Shown in pieces: positions 1 through 5,529 of a DNA stretch of 7,284 nt. The notes under the pieces were generated by a model. The model worked only from the letters and a program-made list of their open reading frames with translations. It was not told the origin of the DNA and ran no database searches. The translations under genes were made by a program, and so were the position numbers. The stretch is from Methyloceanibacter sp. (lineage in GTDB: Bacteria; Pseudomonadota; Alphaproteobacteria; Rhizobiales; Methyloligellaceae). The first letter of the stretch is position 1. The number at the start of each line of letters is the position of its first letter. The stretch lies in contig JALHTP010000389.1 of NCBI GenBank assembly GCA_022865725.1, forward strand, positions 1 to 7,284, read 5' to 3'.

Positions 1-111
1 CAGGCCAAGCTGAACGCCGTGGCGCGCGAGCTTAATGAGCGACCAAGAAAGACGTTGCAGTATCACTCACCAGCGGAGAAGTTCGCAGAGTGTGTTGCGG
101 CGATCGGTTGA
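1..111 (+). CDS. IS30-family transposase, C-terminal fragment (cut by window start)
   Basis: The first 36 codons visible, ending in TGA, encode the tail of an IS30-type DDE transposase, the enzyme that cuts and joins the ends of its insertion sequence. What is seen is the stretch ELNERPRKTLQYHSPAEKF followed by a short tail CVAAIG. The pattern LN-RPRKTL-----PAE is the hallmark C-terminus of IS30-family transposases, which follows the last catalytic residue. The DDE residues and the helix-turn-helix lie upstream, outside the window, so whether the element is intact cannot be judged. The gene converges with, and overlaps, the minus-strand ORF that ends at 67. Identification rests on a short but characteristic motif; the family call is fairly safe, the exact element is not named. 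Confidence 0.82.
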   Translation, partial: QAKLNAVARELNERPRKTLQYHSPAEKFAECVAAIG

Positions 112-158
112 ATCGGCAGCACTAAGCGGACATGGCGCGACCTCTGACCTGAGTCCGC
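1..158 (+). mobile_element. Right part of an IS30-like insertion sequence; outer boundary not resolved
   Basis: This is the transposase tail plus some non-coding sequence after it. In IS30 elements the terminal inverted repeat usually lies within some tens of bases of the transposase stop. The left end is outside the window, so the inverted repeat and target duplication cannot be matched. A short inverted pair, GCGGAC (126-131) and GTCCGC (153-158), lies where an end might be, with a further GCGGAC at 172-177. The right limit given here is a guess at the plausible end and not a mapped junction. Confidence 0.4.
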
Positions 159-312
159 AAAGTGCTCCAAAGCGGACGGCGAGTTTGGACGCGTTGCTGC
201 CCCGCCAATAGATAAAGTCGCGCGTCACGGCATCGAGCGGCAAGTCACCGAAAGCCGTCTCGATCTTCGCCTGGAGATAGTCCGCCTTCGTGCGGTCGGC
301 GGAGTCGCTCAT
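67..312 (-). CDS. Hypothetical protein, probably truncated by the IS insertion
   Basis: Function is not recognised. The likely start is the ATG at 312-310, preceded on the minus strand by AAAGGG a few bases upstream, giving 81 residues beginning MSDSADRTKADYLQAKIE. An alternative GTG at 336-334 would add eight residues. Residues 1 to about 50 look like a genuine soluble protein start: charged, with an acidic helix and a tryptophan/tyrosine patch (DFIYWRGSNASKLAVRFGAL). After that the composition changes to Ser/Arg/Cys-rich sequence. The last 15 codons, including the stop (67-111), lie antisense to the transposase gene. The inference is that a longer host gene was interrupted and now ends in element DNA. 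It could equally be a chance ORF in GC-rich sequence. Confidence 0.4.
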   Translation of the reverse strand: MSDSADRTKADYLQAKIETAFGDLPLDAVTRDFIYWRGSNASKLAVRFGALCGLRSEVAPCPLSAADSTDRRNTLCELLRW

Positions 313-460
313 GGCCCTTTGACCGGCCCCGGGCACCTGGACACCCCCGAACGCCTCGACCGGCGCGACCTAAAAGCGGGGCACGAAAAACTTTTACATC
401 AAACCTTTACATCGCCACTTAGCGTTCAACCTATGTCCGACAGCAACCCGTTGGAAAGCT

Positions 461-537
461 TGGTGACCCCGAGCGGATTCGAACCGCTGACCCCCAGATT
501 AGGAATCTGGTGCTCTATCCTACTGAGCTACGAGGTC
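461..537 (-). tRNA. tRNA-Arg, anticodon CCT
   Basis: Read on the minus strand, all cloverleaf parts are present. The acceptor stem is GACCTCG/CGGGGTC with one T-G wobble. The D arm is GCTC...GAGC. The anticodon stem is CCAGA/TCTGG around the loop TTCCTAA, placing CCT at positions 34-36, which decodes AGG. The T arm is AGCGG-TTCGAAT-CCGCT. An A discriminator and an encoded CCA end (461-463) follow. The 77-nt length is normal and no mismatch suggests a pseudogene. AGG is a rare arginine codon in GC-rich genomes, so this is a minor tRNA. Its 3' end points toward the IS30 fragment and the truncated ORF, a common arrangement where integrative elements use the tRNA 3' end. Confidence 0.96.
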
Positions 538-628
538 TTGATCTCGCGCGGCAAACGTTCAGCATCGCTGGCGGCTTTGCCTGGCTTGGCTGAAGGCGGC
601 TTCCAGCAGCAATAGCAATATTGTGGGA

Positions 629-649
629 CTTGCGGCGCCCCGCCGCAAG
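629..649 (-). terminator. Perfect GC-rich stem-loop after the Rrf2 gene (candidate terminator, no T-run)
   Basis: CTTGCGGCG (629-637) is exactly complementary to CGCCGCAAG (641-649) across a 3-base loop, giving a 9-bp stem. It lies 42 bp past the Rrf2 stop codon and before the tRNA-Arg on the same strand. No run of T follows on either strand, so it is not a classical intrinsic terminator. It may instead stabilise a 3' end or act with Rho. A smaller 5-bp hairpin (677-690) abuts the Rrf2 stop. Confidence 0.35.
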
Positions 650-690
650 GGACGAACCGCGCTCGCCAGCCGCGCTCCGGCCCTTGCCGG

Positions 691-1164
691 CTAGCAATTC
701 GCGGCCGCCGCGGCGCGCCGCTTCCGCCGCGGGGCTAAATCGAGCAAGGCCGCTTCGGGCGGCCGCGCGTTGATCAGCTCGGCCAGATTGTGCTTGTCGA
801 GGACGCTGATAAATGCCTGCAAGGCTTCCCCGAGCAGGCGGTTGATCGGAGCCGCCCGCTTGATGCCGCAGGGCAGCGACGTGCCGCCCGTGCATTCGGC
901 CTCGACATGCGTGGTCTCGGTCACGCGCAGCACGTCGCCGATGCCGATCTCCGCCGCCGGACGCGCGAGCTTGAGGCCGCCGGTGCGGCCGCGGCTGGTC
1001 GCGATGAATCCGCCGCGCACGAGGATCGGCACGATCTTCGCCACGTTGTACTCCGTGATGCCATCCTGGCGCGCGATGTCGGCGGCGCGCACATAGCCTT
1101 CGCCTGCAACGGCGCAGTGGATCAGAATCCGGATGGCGTAACTGGTCTGCTTGGTGAGTCGCAT
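691..1164 (-). CDS. Rrf2-family transcriptional regulator with two central cysteines
   Basis: A 157-residue cytoplasmic DNA-binding protein. The start MRLTKQTSYAIRILIHCAVA matches the first helix of Rrf2 proteins (IscR, NsrR, CymR). The winged helix-turn-helix spans about residues 24-66, with AADIARQDGITEYNVAKIV as recognition region and TSRGRTGGLKLARP as wing. In IscR and NsrR three cysteines bind an Fe-S cluster. Here only C91 and C99 sit in that loop (ECTGGTSLPCGIK), with C17 and C157 elsewhere, so a cluster with altered ligands or a thiol/persulfide switch is possible. The C-terminal tail is basic (APRRKRRAAAA). The gene follows the YeeE/YedE pair on the same strand after 101 bp and has its own extended -10. 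Control of those transporters is inferred from position. The family call is firm; the signal sensed is unknown. Confidence 0.9.
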   Translation of the reverse strand: MRLTKQTSYAIRILIHCAVAGEGYVRAADIARQDGITEYNVAKIVPILVRGGFIATSRGRTGGLKLARPAAEIGIGDVLRVTETTHVEAECTGGTSLPCGIKRAAPINRLLGEALQAFISVLDKHNLAELINARPPEAALLDLAPRRKRRAAAAANC

Positions 1165-1188
1165 CTTGGGCTTTCGCTTATGCCACGA

Positions 1189-1197
1189 ATTATACCA
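1189..1197 (-). promoter_or_regulatory. Extended -10 promoter element of the Rrf2 gene
   Basis: Read on the minus strand the sequence is TGGTATAAT: a perfect -10 hexamer with the TGn extension, which can work without a good -35 box. The only -35-like hexamer, TTGGAC (1213-1208), is 13 bp away, too close to be standard. Transcription would start near 1182, leaving a leader of about 18 nt before the ATG at 1164. The leader has no strong Shine-Dalgarno sequence, only a weak GAAAG. This lets the regulator be made independently of the upstream transporter genes. Whether the protein represses its own promoter cannot be seen. Confidence 0.6.
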
Positions 1198-1265
1198 GAT
1201 TGGCCGGGTCCAATGAGGAAAAGTACCCCCCGATCCCTGCGACGGGAGCGGGCGAAAAGGGAACG

Positions 1266-1712
1266 CTACTCGGATTGCGCCACTGGCCCGGCCCGCGGCG
1301 CCTTTCCCGGCATGAGAAGGCGGGCAACCGCGATCCCGGCGAGCATGGCCGGCACGAAGACGAGCGTCCCTGTTGCCAAGAGCGGCAGAGAGACGATGGC
1401 GGGCCCTGGACAAAATCCCGAAAGGCCCCAGCCAATGCCGAACAAGGCGGCGCCTCCGATGAGACGGGCATCGATGTCTTTCGCCGTCGGGAGATAGAAG
1501 CGCTCGGCGAGCACCGGCCTTGGCCGGCGCAGGACCAGCCGGTAGCCGGCGAAGGTCACCATGACCGCGCCGGCCATCACGAAGATCAGGCTCGGATCGA
1601 AGGTGCCGGCAAGATCGAGGAAATTCTGGACCTTTGCAGGATTGGCCATGCCCGAGATCAGGAGGCCAAGACCGAAGATGAGCCCGGCCAGGAGATTGGC
1701 GATGCTGCGCAT
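1266..1712 (-). CDS. YeeE/YedE-type membrane transporter, C-terminal half (DUF6691-like)
   Basis: A 148-residue inner-membrane protein with about four transmembrane segments (roughly 4-20, 43-60, 86-105, 109-133). It carries the two signatures of the second half of the YeeE/YedE fold: SGMANPAKVQNFLD (20-33) and GIGWGLSGFCPGPA (92-105) with C101. In the single-chain thiosulfate transporter TsuA, conserved cysteines in such motifs relay the thiosulfate ion; by analogy C101 is a transport cysteine. The ATG lies 3 bp after the stop of the partner gene, with a GGTGAG ribosome site inside that gene's end, so the two are translationally coupled. The pair resembles PmpA/PmpB and the two-ORF versions found in bacterial sulfide-response operons. 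The substrate (thiosulfate, sulfane sulfur or selenium species) is inferred. Confidence 0.85.
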   Translation of the reverse strand: MRSIANLLAGLIFGLGLLISGMANPAKVQNFLDLAGTFDPSLIFVMAGAVMVTFAGYRLVLRRPRPVLAERFYLPTAKDIDARLIGGAALFGIGWGLSGFCPGPAIVSLPLLATGTLVFVPAMLAGIAVARLLMPGKAPRAGPVAQSE

Positions 1713-1715
1713 GGC

Positions 1716-2150
1716 TCACCCCCCGATCACATGACGCATCGCATAGATCGTGGCGAAGCCCGTCGCCATGAAGGTGGCCGTGGCCACGAGAGAGCGCGGC
1801 GACAGCCGGGCGATCCCGCACACGCCATGTCCGCTCGTGCATCCGCCGCCTAAGGCCGTGCCGAAGCCGACCAGGAGTCCGGCCGCGGCCATCAGCCCCG
1901 CATTGTCCGAGACGGTCTGCGCGAACGGGCCCCCCGCCACGCCCGCATAGACCAGGGGCGCAGCGACCAGGCCGGCCACGAAGCAAGCCGCGCCCAGAGG
2001 ATCGGCGCCCGTATAAGGCGGAAGAAGCCGGCCGAGAATGCCGCTGATTCCGGCGATGCGCCCGCTGAGCGCCATGAGCAAGACGGCGGCGACGCCGAGC
2101 AGCGCGCCGCCGATGGTGGAGGCGATCGGCGTGAATTCCGTGACAATCAT
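1716..2150 (-). CDS. YeeE/YedE-type membrane transporter, N-terminal half
   Basis: A 144-residue inner-membrane protein with about four membrane segments (roughly 11-30, 52-72, 85-103, 119-140). The motif FGTALGGGCTSGHGVCG (96-112) is the YeeE/YedE signature and holds C104 and C111, equivalent to thiol residues thought to pass thiosulfate through TsuA-type transporters. The ATG at 2150-2148 is chosen because GAGGGA lies five bases upstream (2161-2156). A longer in-frame start at 2210 would add 20 non-hydrophobic residues and lacks a ribosome site. It is first in the operon with the second half-transporter and probably the Rrf2 gene, and is divergent from the serine protease gene. The family call is strong; thiosulfate or related sulfur uptake is inference. 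Confidence 0.87.
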   Translation of the reverse strand: MIVTEFTPIASTIGGALLGVAAVLLMALSGRIAGISGILGRLLPPYTGADPLGAACFVAGLVAAPLVYAGVAGGPFAQTVSDNAGLMAAAGLLVGFGTALGGGCTSGHGVCGIARLSPRSLVATATFMATGFATIYAMRHVIGG

Positions 2151-2318
2151 GCGTTTCCCTCGACATTGCGCATTGCAGCAAGGATAGGTCCCGTTACCGC
2201 GCCGTTGCAAAGATTTAATGTGAACGTTGCTTGCGCGCCGGATAAGATATTTGCGTCAGGAAGAAATGAATTCCCAAAATACGTAGCTTCGTATCGTCGA
2301 TAACGCGGAGTCACGACC
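2151..2318. promoter_or_regulatory. Divergent intergenic region: transporter operon versus serine protease
   Basis: These 168 bp are clearly more AT-rich than the flanking genes and must hold both promoters. A fair candidate for the minus-strand operon is TTGCAA (2210-2205), an 18-bp spacer and TATCCT (2186-2181), each 4 of 6 to consensus; the start would fall about 25 bp before the GAGGGA ribosome site. For the protease no convincing -35/-10 pair is seen. TTGCGT (2251-2256) with CAAAAT (2275-2280) at 18 bp is weak. GGAG (2307-2310) is a good ribosome site for the ATG at 2319. Confidence 0.35.
2279..2302. repeat. Two overlapping short inverted repeats (possible operator)
   Basis: ATACG (2279-2283) pairs with CGTAT (2290-2294) across six bases, and TATCG (2292-2296) pairs with CGATA (2298-2302) across one base. 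They overlap by three bases and end about 17 bp before the protease start codon, a position suited to a repressor site. Arms are only 5 bp, so chance occurrence is quite possible. No known operator consensus is recognised. Confidence 0.25.
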
Positions 2319-3281
2319 ATGACCGGACGTAGCATCGCCTATCAGCTTCTTGCCCTATTGAGTTTGTCAGGTGGCCTCGCCGGGCCTGCGCTGGCCGGAG
2401 CCGGCGCCGGGGACGGCAGCGAGATGATCGTCAACGGCGTGGTCGTGGACGAGGGCCAGATCCCCTGGCAGGTGCTCGTCACGCGAACCTGGACCACCGA
2501 CAAGGGCGAAACCTGGATCGGCACCTGCGGCGGCTCGCTCATCGCCCCCCAATGGGTGCTGACCGCCGCGCATTGTCTGGAGGAGGAAGGCGTTGCCAAC
2601 AAGGCGGCTGAGATGGAGGTCGGCTACGGCAGCGTTCATCGCAACAAGCTGAAGACCGTCAAGGTGGAGCAGGTCATTCCGCACGCCGACTACGAATCCA
2701 AGGGCTCCGATATCGGGCTTATCAAGCTGAAGCAGCCGATCGGAATTCTCAAGCCGATCGAGATCGCTGCGCCGGAGATTGATGCAACCCTTCACGCCGG
2801 GAATTCCAACGCTGCTCCGACCTACACGGTAAGCGGCTGGGGCAGGCTGCTCGACGTTGGCGGGATGGACCTCGAATCGCAGTTCCAGCAGTTTGGCGCG
2901 CAAGCGGCGCAGCAGATCGCCGAAGCGATCTATTCTCCGGAGCAGCTTCGCAAGGTCGACCTCGTCGAGTTCGACGTGAAAGACTGCTCCGAGCTCTATC
3001 AGAAGGCCGGCTATAGTGGCCCGACCGGCACCGTGGACGTCGAACGCAATATCTGCGCCGAGGGCAAGACCGGCCGGGCCGATTCATGCCAAGGCGACAG
3101 CGGCGGTCCTCTCGTCGCGAAAGTCCAGGGACGTTACGTGCAGATCGGTGTCGTGAGCTGGGGTCATTCTTGCGCCGATGAGGTGTTTCCCGGCGTCTAT
3201 ACCAAAGTGTCGTCCTATACGGACTGGATCAACGACACCATGCACGCGACCGCCGCGAGCGACGCTTCGGCAAAACAATAA
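2319..3281 (+). CDS. Secreted trypsin-like serine protease (family S1A)
   Basis: A 320-residue exported endopeptidase with a chymotrypsin fold. A Sec signal peptide (1-26) ends in PALA before a short propeptide (27-36). The mature domain begins IVNG at 37 (normally IVGG). The catalytic triad is complete: H85 in LTAAHC, D131 in DIGLIKL and S261 in GDSGGP. D255, six residues before the serine, is the position 189 aspartate that gives cleavage after Arg or Lys. SWG (280-282) and PGVYTKV (291-297) complete the pocket. Six cysteines in the domain match the three classic disulfides (70-86, 223-246, 257-285), implying a periplasmic or extracellular site. The stretch from about 178 to 215 after SGWG is longer than in trypsin and looks helical. 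The residue before IVNG is Met, so activation by a trypsin-like cut is not obvious. A GGAG site supports the ATG. Substrate unknown. Confidence 0.93.
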   Translation: MTGRSIAYQLLALLSLSGGLAGPALAGAGAGDGSEMIVNGVVVDEGQIPWQVLVTRTWTTDKGETWIGTCGGSLIAPQWVLTAAHCLEEEGVANKAAEMEVGYGSVHRNKLKTVKVEQVIPHADYESKGSDIGLIKLKQPIGILKPIEIAAPEIDATLHAGNSNAAPTYTVSGWGRLLDVGGMDLESQFQQFGAQAAQQIAEAIYSPEQLRKVDLVEFDVKDCSELYQKAGYSGPTGTVDVERNICAEGKTGRADSCQGDSGGPLVAKVQGRYVQIGVVSWGHSCADEVFPGVYTKVSSYTDWINDTMHATAASDASAKQ

Positions 3282-3384
3282 GGTCTCCAGACGAAAGACT
3301 GCGCGTGATCTGCTTATTCCGCCTTGGCGCCCGGTCTGAGGGATCTGCGTCGTCGGGCCGGGCGTTGCGAACGAGGAGAATGAA

Positions 3385-3777
3385 ATGCCGCTCTTTGGGT
3401 TGGTCTTGGCGGTCGGAACGGCCGGGATGACGATGGGCGCCGATCTGACCGGCAGCGCGTGGCAGCCGAGCTTCATGAGCGCCGCGGAGATTCCCGCCGG
3501 GACGCATATGGTTGTCCGCTTCAATCCTGACGGGAGGATCACCGGGAACGGCGGCTGCAACCAGTTCTTCGGCGGCTACACGATCTCGGGCAATACCATC
3601 AAGATCGGCCCTCTCGCCTCGACGCGGAAAGGTTGTCCGGGGCTCTACGTCGTGGAAGCGAGCTTCCTGCACATGCTTCAGGCCGCCAAGAGCTTCGAAC
3701 AGGACGAGACCACTCTCGTGCTGTTTGACGCCGCCGGCGACAAGCTCGCCCAGTTCGACCGTGCCGCGCAGCAATGA
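3385..3777 (+). CDS. META-domain (HslJ-like) exported protein
   Basis: A 130-residue protein made almost entirely of one META (DUF306) domain, the fold of the heat-shock protein HslJ. The evidence is LTGSAWQPS near residue 21, then GNGGCNQFFGGYTISGN (54-70), IKIGPLASTRKGCP (72-85) and a final FLHMLQAAKSFE helix (94-105) before the strands TLVLFDAAGDKLAQF. The N-terminus (1-18) is hydrophobic and could be a weak signal sequence, but it has no basic residues and no lipobox cysteine, unlike HslJ lipoproteins. AGGAGA (3374-3379) sits five bases before the ATG. META proteins are linked to envelope stress, novobiocin tolerance and motility in various bacteria; no enzymatic activity is known. The two cysteines C58 and C84 are typical of the domain. 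It follows the serine protease by 103 bp. Role here unknown. Confidence 0.85.
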   Translation: MPLFGLVLAVGTAGMTMGADLTGSAWQPSFMSAAEIPAGTHMVVRFNPDGRITGNGGCNQFFGGYTISGNTIKIGPLASTRKGCPGLYVVEASFLHMLQAAKSFEQDETTLVLFDAAGDKLAQFDRAAQQ

Positions 3778-3871
3778 TCCTCCGGCGGCGTCATCCGCTT
3801 TCGCGAATCTAGCAGCGCCGATGTCGCGCCGACGCTAAGCTCCAACCTCGCGCTGGCGCGTCTTTGGCGAG

Positions 3872-5461
3872 ATGATCGTGGCCCGTCTTTTCTTTGCGTC
3901 TCTGGTCACCTTCGGCATCCTGGTCGGCATGGTGATCGGGCTAGTCCTTGCCGCCATGGTGGCCGCGGGCGAGGTCAATTTGGGCCTCGCCATAGGTCTC
4001 ACCGTGGTCATCAATCTCCTGATCTGGCTCATAAGTCCGTGGCTCTCCGACCTGACGCTCCGCTGGTTCAACAGCCTCGAATTCCTCGAGGACGCCACGG
4101 TCAAGGAGCGCTATCCCGGCATTCACCAGCTCATCCATCAGGTGGCGGACGACTATCGCTTCACCGCGCCAAGGATCGGCTTCATCCCCGACCGCAACCC
4201 GACCGCCTTCACCTATGGGCTGTTGCGCGGGAATGCCCGCATCGTGGTCACCCAGGGCATCTTCGAGTTCTTGAGCGAGGAGGAGCAGCGCGCCGTGGTC
4301 GCGCATGAGCTCGGCCACATCGTCAACCGGGATTTCATCCTGATGACCATGGCCGGCATGCTGGTGCAGATCCTCTATCAGCTCTACGCGGTCCTGACCC
4401 GGTCGCAGCGGTCAAGCTCGAGCAAGGAGGGGAACAAGCTCGCCGTCATCGGGATCGTGGCGCTGATCGGCTATTATATCGGCATCTATCTGTTGCTCTA
4501 TCTCAGCCGCACGCGCGAATATCTGGCCGATGCCTTCTCGGCCAACCGCATCGAGCCCAGGCATCTGGCGAGCGCGCTGGTCAAGATCGCCTACGGCATC
4601 GTCGCGGTCGAGGACACGGAAGCCACGCAAAGCCTGCTCAGGAGCACGCGGCATCTCGGCGTGGTCGACGTCAAGAACGCCCGCTATACGGGCCTTCTCG
4701 CCGAGAGCACGGTGGCGAACCCGGGCGCGGCCGCGCAAGCCATGCTGTTCGACACCTATAATCCCTGGGCCGCGCTCATCCAGCTCAACTCCACCCATCC
4801 TCTGACCGGACGGCGCATCGCCCATCTCGGCGAGATCGCCAAAGAGAAGGGTCAAGGCTTCGCCGATTACGACGTCAAGGCCGCGGCGGCGCGGGTCAAT
4901 CTCAATCGCGGCAGGCTATGGGGCCAGTTCTTGGCAGAGCTTCTCCTGCTCGCAGCCCCGCTGCTGTTTGGGCTCGTGGCTTGCATCCTGGGTGCCTGGC
5001 AGCTTGCGCCGGCGGCCATCGCCCTTGGCGTGCTGGTCACGCTTCCGCTTCGCTATCCGTTCCGCACGCCGCAAGCGGCCACCGTCATGGCGCTGATGGG
5101 CGATCCCGGCGCCTCGCCAGTGCGCGGCCAGCCGGTGCGCCTCGAAGGCAAGGCCATCGGCCGGGTGAGCCCAGGCTTCATCGCCGGAGAGGATGTCATC
5201 TTCCAGGACAGGACCGGCCTCATGGCGGTCGATTTCCGCTCCATGCTCGGGTTCCTCGGCAATCTCTTCGCCGGCTGGAAGCGCGTGCCGAAGCATATCG
5301 GCGAGCAAGGCGAGGCGACGGGCTGGTTCCGCCGCTCCATGGGCGGCTATCTCGTGCTGCGCGAGCTCAAGACGAATGCTGGGTCGCTCAGGGCCAAGCC
5401 CTTCTTCTGGCAGGTCGCGCTGAGCCTGATCGTCATTGCCGGGAACATCCTTTTCATCTGA
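3872..5461 (+). CDS. Membrane-bound M48-family zinc metalloprotease with C-terminal extension
   Basis: A 529-residue inner-membrane protease related to HtpX, which degrades misfolded membrane proteins. Two transmembrane helices (about 5-32 and 37-56) lead to the catalytic domain. HELGH at 145-149 supplies H145 and H149 as zinc ligands and E146 as catalytic base; E216 in SRTREYLADAFSA (212-224) is the third ligand. NPTAFTYG (109-116) and THPLTGRRI (308-316) are further conserved M48 elements. Helices at 156-175 and 190-211 flank the active site. HtpX is about 290 residues, so the part after about 345 is extra: two helices (352-375, 377-395), a soluble beta-rich stretch (about 405-500) and a last helix (512-528). 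The start is the first ATG after an in-frame TAA at 3836, though the ribosome site is poor. Predicted activity is secure; the extension's role is unknown. Confidence 0.92.
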   Translation: MIVARLFFASLVTFGILVGMVIGLVLAAMVAAGEVNLGLAIGLTVVINLLIWLISPWLSDLTLRWFNSLEFLEDATVKERYPGIHQLIHQVADDYRFTAPRIGFIPDRNPTAFTYGLLRGNARIVVTQGIFEFLSEEEQRAVVAHELGHIVNRDFILMTMAGMLVQILYQLYAVLTRSQRSSSSKEGNKLAVIGIVALIGYYIGIYLLLYLSRTREYLADAFSANRIEPRHLASALVKIAYGIVAVEDTEATQSLLRSTRHLGVVDVKNARYTGLLAESTVANPGAAAQAMLFDTYNPWAALIQLNSTHPLTGRRIAHLGEIAKEKGQGFADYDVKAAAARVNLNRGRLWGQFLAELLLLAAPLLFGLVACILGAWQLAPAAIALGVLVTLPLRYPFRTPQAATVMALMGDPGASPVRGQPVRLEGKAIGRVSPGFIAGEDVIFQDRTGLMAVDFRSMLGFLGNLFAGWKRVPKHIGEQGEATGWFRRSMGGYLVLRELKTNAGSLRAKPFFWQVALSLIVIAGNILFI

Positions 5462-5522
5462 TCCAGCACCGATCAGGCGCTTGTGGTTCTGCCGCCTACA
5501 TCCCTAAGATGCGCCATGGTCA

Positions 5523-5529
5523 GGGGGGG
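5523..5529. repeat. G7 homopolymer at the start codon of the nuclease-like gene
   Basis: Seven consecutive G bases, the last of which is the first base of the GTG start codon. An ATG at 5516 is out of frame by one base; with six G it would open the same reading frame and give MVRGVARICIFG, a better signal-peptide start with an added arginine. The tract may therefore be a slippage site or a sequencing error. Confidence 0.6.

Noticed and set aside
319..615. Plus-strand ORF of 98 codons across the tRNA
   Set aside because: Its middle (PSGFEPLTPRLGIWC) is the well-known false translation of the antisense of a tRNA gene; the rest has no protein-like features.
1208..1213. TTGGAC as the -35 box of the Rrf2 promoter
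   Set aside because: Spacing to TATAAT is 13 bp, well short of 16-18; the promoter is better explained by the extended -10 alone.
1165..2181. Long N-terminal extension of the Rrf2 frame to make a 496-residue protein
   Set aside because: The upstream part is an Arg/His/Gly-rich out-of-frame reading of the two YeeE/YedE genes; the Rrf2 family start MRLTKQTSYA, a -10 element and the normal length all support a start at 1164.
4412..4855. Minus-strand ORF opposite the M48 gene
   Set aside because: It is antisense to conserved catalytic and substrate-groove segments of a clear M48 protease and has composition typical of GC-rich shadow frames.
5458..5476. Inverted repeat CTGATC / GATCAG at the M48 stop codon as a terminator
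   Set aside because: Only a 6-bp AT-containing stem with a 7-base loop and no T-run follows; too weak to call a terminator.
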